64,000 bases of DNA from Primula veris (GCA_963682055.1 OY821750.1:13456501-13520500); one strand, 5' to 3'; shown: positions 24,968 to 36,476, counted from the stretch's first letter. Translations and numbers: made by a program. Notes: a model not told the origin generated them from the letters alone.

Positions 24968-25606
24968 GCATTTCCCTACTGCTGAGAAGAAGGACGCCAT
25001 GCCTGGGAAAAGAGGCTTAAAATCAGTGTTTTAAATAGCGTTATCGCTACCGTAGCGTTTTTTTCGAGAGAAACGCTAAAAGCGCAAATAGCGTTGCTAT
25101 ATAGCGCTTTGCGGTGTATTTTTTTTTGCCTAAATACATATAAATATAGCATTAAATTCAAAACATCTAATAAAAATTAACTAAATATATATAAAAAATT
25201 GTAACTAATAATCACAAAATGATTATACTTGAGATGCCAGAGTATTTACTTTGTTTGCAAGAGTTTTGAGATTTGATTCTCTTTAAACTCCAATAATTTC
25301 ATTAAAATTTTGACAAAAAAAAAAAAAAAATTAAATATATATATATATATATATTTTTTACTGCACCCGCTATAGCGTAAATAGCGTCCACTATAGCGTA
25401 AATAGCGTTCCTATAGCGCTAATTTAGCGTTTTCCATCCAAATACGCGTTTTAACGTTGCGTTTTTCTTTCAAAAACCACTATATCGCACAACGTTGCGC
25501 AACGTTGCGAGCTTTTTAAAACAGTGCTTAAAATGAGCACCAATAAACCAAAGGATGCCCAGGAGAATGCCAGAAAAGGCGTACCAGAGCTTTACCTTAA
25601 TGCGAG
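24968..25606 (+). pseudogene. Exon-like block split by a hAT-like MITE
   Basis: The segment before 25016 (A-E-K-K-D-A-M-P-G-K-R-G) matches an earlier module near 21610 (A-E-E-D-I-Y-S-L-G). After the insertion the sequence reads N-K-P-K-D-A-Q-E-N-A-R-K-G-V-P-E-L-Y-L-N-A and ends GCGAG followed by GTAACC. The two halves join at the duplicated target CTTAAAAT. They do not share one open frame, so the exon was already damaged or the frame assignment is imperfect. Function unknown. Confidence 0.4.
25024..25526. mobile_element. Non-autonomous hAT-like element with TAGCG subterminal repeats
   Basis: 503 bp with inverted termini CAGTGTTTTAAA / TTTAAAACAGTG and a perfect 8-bp target duplication CTTAAAAT (25016-25023 and 25527-25534). 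Subterminal zones are full of TAGCG/CGCTA units (for example 25038-25115 and 25370-25430), with AACGTTGCG repeats at the right end. The centre is AT-rich with an (AT)n tract. No transposase. Confidence 0.93.
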
Positions 25607-26433
25607 GTAACCTCTCTCTTTCCCTCTCTAAGAGCATCCACATACGGATCCTCTCAACCGTCCTTAAATTTAATTGAAAAAAGAAGTCACTTGCTTCAAC
25701 TTTTTGCTATAAGTTTTACGCTTACCCAATATCTCAGCCCCTTTTTCATGCTCTTCATCAATATATTTTGTAACATTTGATTCCCTTAGAATCATTAGTT
25801 CTTCTGGAACGATTCGAAAAAATGATACATATTTATCATAGCAGACAAACAGAAACCAAAATTGATTATGAATAAATTTGTTACTTGTAAAATAAATAAG
25901 CGAGTTATCAACGTAATAACAAAAAGAATTCTAAACCACCATGGGATTCGTAGTGTGAAGAAATCCAGCATAACCAGGTCTTATTTCTTATAGTGTAGAT
26001 GAACTGAGTTCATTTGGAGTTTGGACCAATTGTAATATAGCTGAATAAGGTTTATTGTTTTACATAGTACACACAGAGAGATATGATGATGAAATGGTTG
26101 TGTGGATTTGTTTTGCCCAACCAGTAAGAAAAAGTTTTTAGTAAGTTTGGTTTTGTGGAGGTCTTCAGCACTGGCTATATTAAACGAGCTACTGTAGGTT
26201 GAATTAGTTTTGTGGAGAAGATGAAGACCCGGGTGTAGGAGGATTTTGCGGCTTTGCTCAGATTTAATGTAAATTTGCCTATAAAGAGCCAGATGTACTT
26301 GCTCTAAATACATGTATTTATATATCTGCCTTAGATAAAAAGAAACTGTATGCTCATGGAGCAGCTCTTCATTTCGATTCAAAACTGCCTGTTTCATGCT
26401 TCTCATTTGATACTAAATGGTATATAAATCTGT
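25607..26433. other. Intergenic; unsupported ORF on the minus strand
   Basis: A 141-codon ORF (25981-26406, minus) is long for this composition but is Leu/His/Lys-rich without a recognisable motif. It ends 28 bp from the Copia-B LTR. I do not claim it as a gene. Confidence 0.4.
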
Positions 26434-26624
26434 ATAAAGAGAAACATAGATTTATTAAGTGAATAATTTACAAGGGTAAAGCACTAGCTTTATACAGGAC
26501 TAGATAATCACAATCTATTATAATGCCTATAATTACGCTGACATATAGGATAATAGGAAGTAAATCATCATCTCTCAATTACAGTTGTCAGTTAATTTAT
26601 TCAGTAGGATTCTTTCCTTTAACA
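26434..26624 (-). repeat. 3' LTR of Copia-B
   Basis: Minus-strand start TGTTAAAGGAAAGAATCC, shared with 30788-30980 apart from scattered substitutions. Preceded on the minus strand by the polypurine tract at 26625-26635. Confidence 0.9.
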
Positions 26625-29600
26625 CTCCCCCTCAAGTTGGAATGGATGTTAATGACTCCCAACTTGCTAAGAAGCACTTCGAACTGCGTGGAACCGATTG
26701 GTTTAGTAAACAGGTCAGCGGGCTGATTTGTAGTTCGAATATAAGCTGTCCGCATTATCCCATTCTGAATCTTTTCACGTATTAAGTGACAATCAAGTTC
26801 TATATGTTTCGTTCGTTCATGGAACACCGGATTTGTGGCTATGTGCACAGCAGCCTGATTGTCACAAAACAATGTAACTAGTTTTGTATGTGTCACCTTT
26901 AAGTCATTCAGAATATTCTTTAACCAAGTGATTTCACAACAAGTATTAGCCATTGAACTATACTCCGCCTCTGCACTTGAACGAGACACAGTACTCTGCC
27001 TTTTAGTTTTCCAAGAGACCAGTGATAAACTGAGATCACAGTACCCAGTAATCGATCTTCTTGTATCTTTACATCTTTGCATCGAGTCCAATCGGCATCA
27101 CAAAATGCTCGCAACTCCAATCGACTTTGAGAAGATAGCAAAATTCCTTGTCCAGGTGCTTGTTTTATGTACCTGAGAACTTTGTGTGCGGCTTCAAGGT
27201 GTGGCTGTCTTGGTTTATCCATGAATTGACCTAGTACGTGGACAATGTACACAAGGTCAGGCCTCGTAATGGTAAGGTAAATGAGACGACCAACTAGACG
27301 ACGATACGAAGATGGGTTAGCAAGCAATTCCCCATTCGTTTGGGTGAGAGACAAATTTTGCTCAACAGGGAATCGAGAGGGTTTTCCACCTAAAACCCAT
27401 GCGTCTTCTAAAATTTCCAATGCATATTTTCTTTGACACAATGTAATTCCCTGCTTGGACCGTACGACTTCTATTCCCAAGAAATATTTAAGTATTCCCA
27501 TATCCTTCGGCTTGAAATGGTTTGAAAGAAACAATTTTGTTTTTGCAATGTCTTGCAAGTTATTTCCTGCCAATATCACATCGTCGATATATACCAACAA
27601 TGCAATAAAACTACCTGGATGATTTCGAACGAATAGTGAATAATTTAACAAAGATTGCTGGAAACCATCCACTTTGAGAGCACTTGATAACTTTATAAAC
27701 CATTGTCGCGAAGCTTGTTTTAATCAGTAAATAGACTTCTGTAACTTGCAAACTACATTCTCCCCCTTTCTTTCGAAACCAGGAGGCATGGCCATATAAA
27801 CTTCTTCGTAAAGATCACCATTCAAAAAAGTGTTATTAACCTCGAGTTGATATAAGTGCCATCCTTTTTATGGCAGCAATGCTAAGTAACACACGGACTG
27901 CAGTGAGTTTGGCTACTGGGGAAAAAGTTTCACGATAATCAACGCCTTCAACTTGAGTATACCCTTTCGCCACCAATCGAGCCTTGTAACGCTCTATACT
28001 GCCATCCAGTTTTAGTTTTATTTTGTAAACCCATTTACATCCAATAGCTCTTTTATGAGATGGAAGTGGGACGAGCTTCCAAGTATTATTAGCCTGAAGT
28101 GCTTGTATTTCAGAGTGCATAGCTTCACGCCATTTTGGATCTCGAATAGCCTGCTGGAAGCTTTTTGGTTCTTTAAGAGGTGTAAGCTTATTAGTAAAAA
28201 CTTGGTGCCTTGAAGAAAGATGGTCATATGAAAAAAAACGGGAAAGTGGATGGGCCGTACCTTTGTTTGACCATGTTCGTTGTAGACGAAGGAACGGTTC
28301 TTGACGGAAGGACTATCTCAACATGAAAGTCTTTCAAAAAAGACGGGGCTTTTGTAGACCGTGTAAATTTTCTAGGTGGTGGTTGGGCTGTTTGTGCATA
28401 TCGGGAAAAGATTGTGTGGGGTATGAAACCGTTACGGATAATGGTGTAGTTGGTGATTGAGTTGAGTGTATGGAAATGGTAGAATGCGAATTTGGAGTTG
28501 TCTGATGTTGTGGAGATGTGTCCTTTAGCTGGTTTTGTTGAAAAAGTGTGGGTTCAGTTGGCATGTCATCAGCTAGCCATTGTGTTTGAGATGGTATAAT
28601 GAGGCTAGGACTTGGTATATAATCCATGTCAAAGCCTGAAGGTGAGATAGCGGGGTTCGGGTGATTCGGCGATGCAGCGGAATTCGTGTTGGTTTGATAA
28701 GGAAATATGTCTTCAAAAAATAGAACATCTCTTGAGACAAAGGCCTTTTTAAGTTCAAGATCAAACACTCTATACCCCTTTTGGCCATAAGGATAACCAA
28801 GAAAAATGCAACAAGATGCACGATAGTCGAATTTTGTACGTTTACTCGAATGTGTGGAAGCAAAACATAAACAACCGAAAACTCTTAGATGTGAATAAGC
28901 TGGTTCCTTTTGAAATAATTTTTCGAATGGTGTTTTACCACCAAGGACATGTGTGGGTGTACGGTTAATAAGATATGCTGAGGTAAGGATAGCATCATCC
29001 CAAAAATGTTTGGGAAGGTTGGCTTGAAAAAGCAGACCACGAGCGATATTAAGTAGATGTCTATGTTTGCGTTTGGCAACACCATTTTGTTGTGGCGTGC
29101 CGACACAACTAGTTTGATGAACGATCCCTTTTTCAGAATAAAAGTTTTCCATTTTGAATTCTAGGCCATTATCACTGCGAACAATTTTTATTGTAATATT
29201 AAATTGGTTCTCAACCATATTTATGAATTTGACTAAAAGATCACGTGTTTTGGATTTGTATTTCATTAAATAAATCCATGTGCTTCTAGTATAATCATCA
29301 ACGATGGTAAGAAAATACTTTGTTCCTGAGAGTGAAGGAACATGATAACCACCCCAAATATCGATATGTATTAAATCAAAACAAGACTGAGTAGAAATAG
29401 AACTTAATGAAAAGGGTAATCTAGTCTGTTTAGCCAAAGGGCAAATTAAACATTTGTCTTGATCACAAATTTTATTCTTAGAAAAAGAAAATAATGAAGA
29501 TACTTTGTTGAAAGGGTGTCCAAGGCGTTGGTGTCAAAGACTAGGGACAAAAGCTCGAATTGAATTACATGTTTCTTTCTTTGCTTGGTCAAGGTAATAG

Positions 29601-29716
29601 AGCCCCTCCCGTTTAATTCCCATTCCAATCATCTTCCCCGAATGTAGGTCATGTATGACACAAAAGTTTTTAAGAAAAATAGTAGTTGTTTGCATGGAAA
29701 CATTACTCTTGTTCAA
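26597..29716 (-). pseudogene. Copia-B pol without protease
   Basis: The frame goes from the gag zinc region straight into the C-terminal part of the pre-integrase segment, so the D-S-G-A protease is absent. Integrase (28334-29520) keeps the H-Q-R-L-G-H and C-x-x-C zinc residues and both Asp, but the catalytic Glu of NGVAE is Lys (codon 29072-29074). A TGA at 29534 replaces an expected Trp. RT (27.1-28.1 kb) retains Y-I-D-D, with a stop in the YGLKQ region near 27722. RNase H (26597-27091) sits in another frame and ends with the A-D-L-F-T-K-P motif. Non-functional. Confidence 0.92.
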
Positions 29717-29869
29717 AATGTTTAGTAGTTGTTTGCATTCCTCTTGAGAGAACGGAAAGTATGACGCCTCTTCTTTCCTGTAAGGTATAGAGGCACTAAG
29801 TTGATTACCTTTGGAACGAGTCTGCTCTCCTTCGACATTCTTTCTTTTTTTACAGAACTCGTATAAGTG

Positions 29870-30730
29870 TCATTTCCTTCCACAATAAGTGCACTTTTGA
29901 TGTGCGCGACAATTTTCAGTGCTATGGTTTGTTTTGTGATACTTTCCACATTTTAAACCGCTATTTTCTAGGTTTAATTCTCTGTTCGAGTTTTTCACAG
30001 CAAACACAGCTGCCTCGGGTTGTGCCGGCACCTTTCCGTAGACCTCGGTTTGCTTTTCTTGACGTATTACTAGTGCATACGCCTTGTTTATCGGCGGCAA
30101 TGGATCCAACAACAAAATATTACTACGTACAGTAGTAAACGAATCATTCAGACCCATGAGTAATTTCATGATCTTCTGAGTCTAGTTTATCTGTTTGGAT
30201 GATCCACAATTGCATGCAGGGATTGGGCAAAGTGTATCACGATCATCCCAATATTTTTTCAGTTTTGTGTAGTAGGAACTTACTGACATGTTACCTTGCA
30301 CACAATCATGGATCTCGTTTTCCACATGAAAAAGCTGGACAATATTCACATGAGAAAATCGCTCTTGCAAATCGAGCCACATGTTGCGTGCACTCTTACA
30401 GTTGATGACGCTTCCGGCAATCTCTTTTGACATTGATCCTAGTAGCCAAGTCTTGACTAAATTGTTGCAACGATTCCATTGTAGCAGTTCGTCTTTCTCA
30501 GTCGGCTCCTCAATCGTTCCATCGACTAAGCCAACTTTGTTTTTGACCGCCAATGCCATATTCATGGACTGAGTCCATGTATTATAGTTATCTTCCACCA
30601 AGGGTTGTACCACAAGAATTGCCCCTGACTGATCCGAATGGTGTAGGTATAAAGGATGATTAAAATTTTCCGAACTGGGGTTAGAAGGCATGCTTGACTT
30701 GGTTGCTTTCTCTTCCCCTTTGTCTCCCAT
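29870..30730 (-). pseudogene. Copia-B gag, interrupted
   Basis: Begins near ATG 30730 (M-G-D-K-G-E-E) and contains the plant copia gag signature H-H-S-D-Q-S-G-A followed by N-Y-x-x-W, then the UBN2-like region (W-L-L-G-S-M, M-W-L-D-L) and the L-P-P-I-N-K-A-Y segment. A stop falls near 30182 between the two parts, and the C-x-x-C half of the zinc region near 29880 is followed by another stop. It would have formed the virus-like particle shell; this copy cannot make a full-length product. Confidence 0.88.
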
Positions 30731-30776
30731 CGTTATGTAGGCTAGGGTTTTGAGAATTTTTAAATTACAGAACATT

Positions 30777-30789
30777 ACTCTGATACCAT
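30777..30789 (-). other. Copia-B primer-binding site
   Basis: Minus-strand TGGTATCAGAG next to the 5' LTR is the usual initiator-tRNA-Met complement of plant copia elements. Confidence 0.8.
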
Positions 30790-30980
30790 AAAGAGAAACG
30801 TATATTTATTAAGTGAATAATTTACAAGGGTAAAGCACTAGGTTTATACAGGACTAGATAATCACAATCTACTATAATGCCTATAATTATGCTGACATAT
30901 AGAATAATAAGAAGTAAATCATCAGTTCTCAATTACAGTTGTCAATTAATTTATTCAGTAGGATTCTTTCCTTTTTAACA
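30788..30980 (-). repeat. 5' LTR of Copia-B
   Basis: Matches 26434-26624. On the minus strand it starts TGTTAAAAAGGAAAG and ends CTCTTTAT, immediately before GGTATCAGAGTAATG. Confidence 0.9.
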
Positions 30981-31105
30981 TATTTATTTGTAAATATATA
31001 CTTATACATATCATTATTATTTATACTGCTTTGTGTGTATATTATATATATATATATATATAATATGCATACTGACTGTGTGTTTGGGGCTGTCTTATAT
31101 TTTAG

Positions 31106-31197
31106 GGGGTTGGTCGACCTCGCTTACAATATGGCCATCGGAACACATGGAATCAAATACCCTACTGTCTCTGATATTAAAAAGATTCTTCAGAAAA
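31106..31197 (+). pseudogene. Paralogue of the 92-nt exon-like block, donor lost
   Basis: Starts after TTTTAG; reads G-L-V-D-L-A-Y-N-M-A-I-G-T-H-G-I-K-Y-P-T and continues V-S-D-I-K-K-I-L-Q-K. Same length and spacing as 23425-23516. Where the paralogue has AAAG followed by GTACTATATC, this copy has AAAA followed by TTACTATCTC, so the GT donor is gone. Function unknown. Confidence 0.5.
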
Positions 31198-31359
31198 TTA
31201 CTATCTCTCTTCCTTTCTCTCTTTCTATATATATATATATATATATAAATATGCAAGCACCTTACCAAAGAAATAAAGCAAGCTGAATTCGTGTTGAGGC
31301 TTTGTTGCTGTAGCTTGCTTTTTACCATGAAGTAATTCTATTAAACGGGAAATTTGCAG

Positions 31360-31454
31360 TTAGACAAAGTGTTCCTGATGCAGCTAGTGTTCCTGACGAG
31401 GAGATTGAGATTATCTTGCCACAGATCAAAGCCTCAAGTATGATTGGCTGGTAA
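31360..31454 (+). CDS. Possible terminal exon of the unrecognised gene
   Basis: After TTTGCAG the frame reads R-Q-S-V-P-D-A-A-S-V-P-D-E-E-I-E-I-I-L-P and ends M-I-G-W followed by TAA. Coherent acidic sequence with a good acceptor 160 bp after the damaged 92-nt block. No domain recognised. Confidence 0.4.
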
Positions 31455-32635
31455 AGAGTGCACCTGCCCCTGGTCAAAAATATACATGTCTAGAAACTTA
31501 AAAGAGTTGTTGAATCAAACTCTTATTGAGGATGTAATCATAAGTTTCCAACCAGTATTTAATTGTGTATGCAATTTACTGTGTTTTGTTGATCACTTTG
31601 TGACATCTGCCTTTTAGTAAAGTAAGAAATTGCATCTGGCAGTTAGTCCTATAAAATTTTGTTGCTGATTTTTACTTTTCCGCCTGTTCTAGAGTTTTTT
31701 TTTTCCTGTTAAAATCTGCATATCTGCATAAATCCCTCAAAATCTGCATATACACATCACCTCGGATGGTGCAAGCCCGGTCTTTTCCCCGTCAGTCGGT
31801 CATTTATTAGAAAAGTGCTCATCTTATTATTGTAGAAAGAAAAGGTTTATGACTTGATTCTACCAAATATAATTGTGTCGTTCATAAAGTCACAATGCAA
31901 TAAAGAAAGGCTGCCCAAGTAGGGGCATTTTTGGTTCGTTGTTATTCCACTGTATTCTTTTTTGTTTTTGCCACAGCTAGTTTTTCAATTCCATTTTCTT
32001 AAATTAGTCAATACATCAAAATTGTTTTTATGCAGAAACAGATGTGGTTTTTTGTTTTTGTATTGATTTTTAAGGCTTGGCGATATAATAAATACTATCG
32101 AGATTTTATATTTAATATATAAATTAGCTAAGTTTAGTTTAATCATAAATAAGATTTTAGCCATGTTTGTTGAAGTCAATATAGGGGAGTGGTAAATAAA
32201 TTACACCTACGATAAGTTCATATTCCATTGAAGTCAGGGGGCTAAACAAATAAAAGTGCATTTTTTTTTAAATAGAAAACAAATATTCCGGTAACTAAGT
32301 GCTAGTATTAATTTAGTGTATCAGATATTGGTTTAGAAAATGTTAGCTTAATGAAGACTGCAGTTTAAGTGATCGGTTTTGTTTAAATTGTTTGTTGCTA
32401 CTGAAGCGACCAAACCAAACCAAACCAAACCAAACCAAACCAAGTTGATACAATAATGAAACCAGTAGTATTGGTTTTGAACTAATAATTTAAGAACGGA
32501 TTTAATTGGTTAGGGTTGGTATAATTCGTTCGATCCTATACATGTACCGGAATAACGTGTTAAATTGAAAGACTTCATATCACTGGCAAGAGTTAATGTA
32601 CAGAAGGAGAAATTGTACAACATTATTTATAGAAT
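31455..32635. other. Intergenic between unrecognised locus and P450
   Basis: No ORF with protein character. Contains three AATCTGCATAT-type repeats near 31713-31755 and the pentanucleotide tract at 32409. TTAGGGTTGGTATAATTCG near 32509 resembles an end of the 9120-10026 element but lacks a partner. Confidence 0.55.
32409..32443 (+). repeat. (ACCAA)n pentanucleotide microsatellite
   Basis: Seven tandem ACCAA units without interruption. Confidence 0.95.
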
Positions 32636-34949
32636 TTAACTTAGATTTCTTGTAAATGTGATATGGACACCGTGTTGAGGCTGTAGTGTCATTCCCTGTG
32701 TTGGAGCATGGACATATGAAGGGGAAACAACAAACGAATACTGCAATAAAATCATCGCCAATACGATTTTCAACTCAACCACAGCTAGATTTTGTCCCAC
32801 ACAATTTCTTGTGCCCAAACCAAACGGGAAAAATGTCGCTAAATGTGTACGAGAGATGGAAAATCGCATTGGGTTGAACTCATTAGCATCTTCTCCCCAT
32901 ATATCAGTGTCATGATGAACTGCAGTCATGGCTATATAAAACTGGGTCCCACCTGGAATTTCGAGGCCTCCTAATTTTACATCTTCAGATGTTTGCCTCA
33001 TCAACATTACCGCTGGAGGGTAAAGTCGTAATGTTTCATTTAGTATCATGCCTAGCTGCAAAATGTTTGTATATAATTTGATTAGCAAACCATGAGGAAA
33101 AAGAGGAAAAAGAGTAATGAACACAAAGGGGAAAATGAAATTAATCCAAGAGCTAGCCTCAATTCAGTATTGCTTTTTGGGTAAGTAGATGTTGGGAACA
33201 CTTGATCAGAAAGATAGAAAGTTGTGAGATCTTACGAGACTATATATTGATCGATATTTTATTTTGGATTAAAGAAATTAAATCTTAACATTACAAGTAT
33301 CTGAAACTAATGTAATTCAAAATCACTTTCTTAAAAAATGTTCCGATAATTAACCCAGCAGACAATTTTCCCACAGGAGAGGCTTTGCTTAGTTCGCTAA
33401 ACTTTCATGCCAAATTTCGGCCTAAAATTAGATAGTAGAGAAGAGAAGATAGTAATTTCAGATGCGATTACAGCCCTTTCATGAACAAATTTCAGGCAAA
33501 CTTTTGGTTTTAAATTTCATATTCTGAGAAGTAATATAAAAAAAAACCCAGGAATAGATTCATATAAAAATGCATTACTTACTAGCTTTAAATCACTTAA
33601 ATTCTCGGCACTTGGAACCTTAGCGCCACTGCAAACACCAAAAACTTCGTCTCTAGCTTTGGTTTGCCATTGTTGATGATGAGCTAGAAGAAAAAGTGCC
33701 CAAGTTAAGAGATTACCAGTTGTATCTTTTCCTGCAAAATAAAATGTTTTGCATTCATCTATGACCTCCTGCACACTTAGCCTCTCTTCTTCACCATCTT
33801 GATTTTTGTAAGGCGATAGCAACAAAGATAGAAGATTCCCCGAGTTTTCTCTAGTTTTATTGTTGGTTTCGATAAGTGCCTGTATTGATTCTTGAGTTTC
33901 CTTCTCCAATTGCCACCTCAATCTGTTCTTCTTAGTCGGCAAAAACCTAAAGATTGATGTTTGAATAAAAATTTGCAATAACCAAATTCAACAACTACAA
34001 TGGCAATTACATTTAAAAGAACAGCCGTAAGAAAGTTGGTACCTATAGAGCGTAAAATTAATTTGGGGTACTAAAGTGTAATGAGAAATTGTAGCAACAT
34101 GTGTATATAAGCATAAGTATTTATTAATTACTAAACAGACAATTATATTCCATGACACAAAGATCTCAATATCTCATCACAAGTTTTCAATCACCTATTT
34201 TGGCCAATAAAATCGCGTCACAGAAATTTCAAAATCTAGTGGCTACTATATATATAAGATCATCCCTTCAATATCGCTATAAGCCAATAAATGAAATCCA
34301 AAATCTGTTTATCTATGATTTTGGATACTGGGTGTCCTTTTGTTCAAACTCGTTTCTTGATCAAATTATCAAACATGTGAATGAGCTCCACAACTGTTTC
34401 TAACTTTTTATCCCAAATTAAACAATTTAGAAATAGCGACCATCAACCAATACGCACTCCAACAGTGTTTTCGTAATGAATACAAGATACAACCATAGCA
34501 GAGTGCAAGTGAATAGTGACCTGAAACCAGGAATGTAGACACTCCTCAAAGCTTGCAGCACAAGGCCTGTTTGGCGGTCTTGTAAATCAAAGATACGTTT
34601 TCCCTCTACAAAACTGCTCCCGAAAGCTGTCCTAGAAATGATATCCGCTGAAAGTAAATGGAATTCTTTGTATATATCTAACTCGAATTCATCCCTTCCA
34701 CGTCTCAGTTCCTCCCACTTTTGCAACACTTTCGAGGTACTAGCTACCATTTGTGGCACCCAACCCTGTCTTAACAAATTTGTCTGAAATCATTGGAAAT
34801 TTCTAGTATATGCAACCAAAATCCATGTATATGATCAGCTTAGTATGTACTCCCATTCCATATTACGCAAATGCTATTTTTCCTATAATTTTTTTTTAAA
34901 CAATTTCAAAACAATGAGTTTTGCAACCAATAAAATAACAAAAGGCGGG

Positions 34950-34992
<43 letters not shown>

Positions 34993-36194
34993 AGTTGTTT
35001 GATCCACCTTCACTGCATTCCTTCATTTATTTTTAATCTTAAAAAAAACACTTTGTAATACACACCCCGAACGTTAATTAATTTTGGCTCCACCCTTGCC
35101 ACTATGAAACTTGTGTTAAAACTTTTACTTGCCACTAAGAAAAAGCCCTCCATTCCGGCAATTCAAATACGAACATGAAACTAGAGTATCTATGAGGAGC
35201 TTACACCAATATAGTCTATTTTTTTGGTATGTTTATTTTCTTCTAACTTTTAGAAATAAAAGCACATGTAAAGAATAGAAATTAGAAATGAGGAATATTA
35301 TGACCTTAACTCTTTCCATATTAAATGCCTGAGTAGCAATCCTTCTATGAACAGCCCACTTTTGACCAACCAACCCAACAAGTCCCTTCCCAAACAAAGC
35401 TCCGGATACAGGATTAAACGGTATCTTCTCATAACACCCGTTCGCGTTCACCAAAATGTCCTTGACCATCTCGGGTTCGGACACAGCTAAACGTGCTCTT
35501 GTACCAAACCAGTACAAGAAAGTTTTTCCATGCAAAGTTGACCAGTTATAGTAGTGTGGGATTACGCGCCGCACGATATTATGGTTTATTAAATTTAATG
35601 GCTTGGCTTCGGCCTCTATGATCATGCGCCTTCGGATTTCGGCTGTGTTACCTATTGATAAAATATAGATAGATAAATGTTTTTTTTATTTCATATTGCT
35701 TGTAAGATTACACGAGCTATATACAACAATACCTTGGTGAATCAAATCACATAAACTTAAGCCTACACCAGAATGTAAACAAGATATATTTTATATGGAA
35801 ATTATATTTCCACAAATACAATAACTTGACCATGAGCAAGGGAGGAACTAGATACAAGCTAAAAGGGGCTAGAGCACCCCCATATAACTAAAAAAAAAAA
35901 ACGATAATTTTTCTAATTTTATTTTAGTGAAAAGTTGACAATTATAATATTTCAGCCCCAAGACAAATATAAATATAAGTTCCTGAAGACCTTGAGAATC
36001 AATCAAATAGTGACATAGTTAACATCTTAATTCATACCTATGATGGGACGATATCCGGGACCAGTTACGGATTGTCTTGAGAAGTGGTGTTGAATTCTGA
36101 GTGGGGCATAAATGAATTTGTGTATGAACTTGATGAGGAGTATTGTGGTGAGGGATGAGATGATTAAGAGGAGATTAAAATTACCAGGATTCAT
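32636..36194 (-). CDS. Cytochrome P450, CYP72 clan, CYP749A-like
   Basis: A membrane-anchored haem monooxygenase of the ER; the exact substrate is unknown. Exons in transcript order: 36038-36194, 35305-35651, 34521-34783, 33583-33946, 32636-33055, all with GT-AG introns and consistent phases. They total 1551 nt, 516 residues, normal for the family. The start at 36194 is chosen because it directly precedes the hydrophobic anchor ([14 protein letters not shown]) and a P-L-R-I-Q-H basic linker; an upstream in-frame ATG would add 31 residues. Motifs: I-helix AGKDTT (327-332), ExxR at E384-R387, F-N-P-M-R-F (437-442), haem loop [10 protein letters not shown] with Cys462. Text such as [11 protein letters not shown] and F-Y-F-A-G-K resembles plant CYP749A proteins. 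No damage seen; probably functional. Confidence 0.93.
34945..35017 (+). tRNA. tRNA-Phe(GAA), probably a pseudogene
   Basis: Starts GCGGGGATAGCTCAGTTGGG, anticodon stem CAGAC-T-GAA-GA-TCTG, 73 nt, no intron. The D and anticodon arms match the standard plant tRNA-Phe. The T arm is eroded: the B box reads TGTTTGATCC instead of GGTTCGATCC-like, one T-stem pair is lost, and the acceptor has a G-U. The main changes sit at CpG sites, typical of methylation decay. It lies in the second intron of the P450, opposite strand. Confidence 0.8.
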
Positions 36195-36476
36195 TCTTGG
36201 AGATGAGACAAAGACAGAGAATTGACTGGTTAATGGCAAGATTGCAAAATGGAATGAGTTGACTTTAGTGTGTTTGTTGTTGTTCAAAGTCAGTCTACTA
36301 CTTTACTGTATTTGTTGTTAAATGTTACTAATACAGAGGGAGTTGGAAGTTAGAAATATAAGTAAACCCACAAAAAGTCAAAATTTCAATATTAAACTTT
36401 ATTGATTGCTTGAGAGTTATATTTCACTCGTACAACTCTACAATATTGACAGGTATTCTTCGTACTCAATAATGGA
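36195..36476. other. P450 upstream region
   Basis: About 280 bp between the P450 start codon and a DNA transposon. A weak minus-strand ACTTATATTT near 36350 is the only TATA-like element. The element boundary at 36477 means that any further promoter would lie inside or beyond a transposon. Confidence 0.4.

Larger units (their letters stand above)
21295..25610 (+). repeat. Diverged tandem duplication of exon-bearing modules
   Basis: Three or more paralogous units in the same orientation share a series of marker segments. One is TTACAAGTGTAAGGATT...TTTTGTAAACAAAAATA (21325, 21850, 22815). Another is TGTGATTAGTGGACTA near 22920 and 24409. TTTGCCAAG...TCTTACAT occurs near 22984 and 24508. A TCTGATTAG...TTTTGTAT stretch precedes an A-E-(E/K)-(K/E)-D coding block (21520-21620, 23090-23220, 24890-24990). 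The units are diverged by substitutions and indels, so the duplication is old. They appear to carry small exons of one gene family that I do not recognise. Confidence 0.6.
26434..30980 (-). mobile_element. Copia-B: full-length but defective Ty1/copia element with short LTRs
   Basis: 4.55 kb on the minus strand with two LTRs of about 191-193 bp (30788-30980 is the 5' LTR; 26434-26624 the 3' LTR). It has a primer-binding site of TGGTATCAGAG type next to the 5' LTR and a purine tract (TTGAGGGGGAG on the minus strand) next to the 3' LTR. Order: gag, integrase, RT, RNase H. The protease has been deleted. No matching 5-bp target duplication was found. It lies between duplicated modules of the unrecognised gene locus. 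Confidence 0.93.

Noticed and set aside
32509..32530. GGTTAGGGTTGGTATAATTCG, like the end of the 9120-10026 element
   Set aside because: No second terminus or target duplication.
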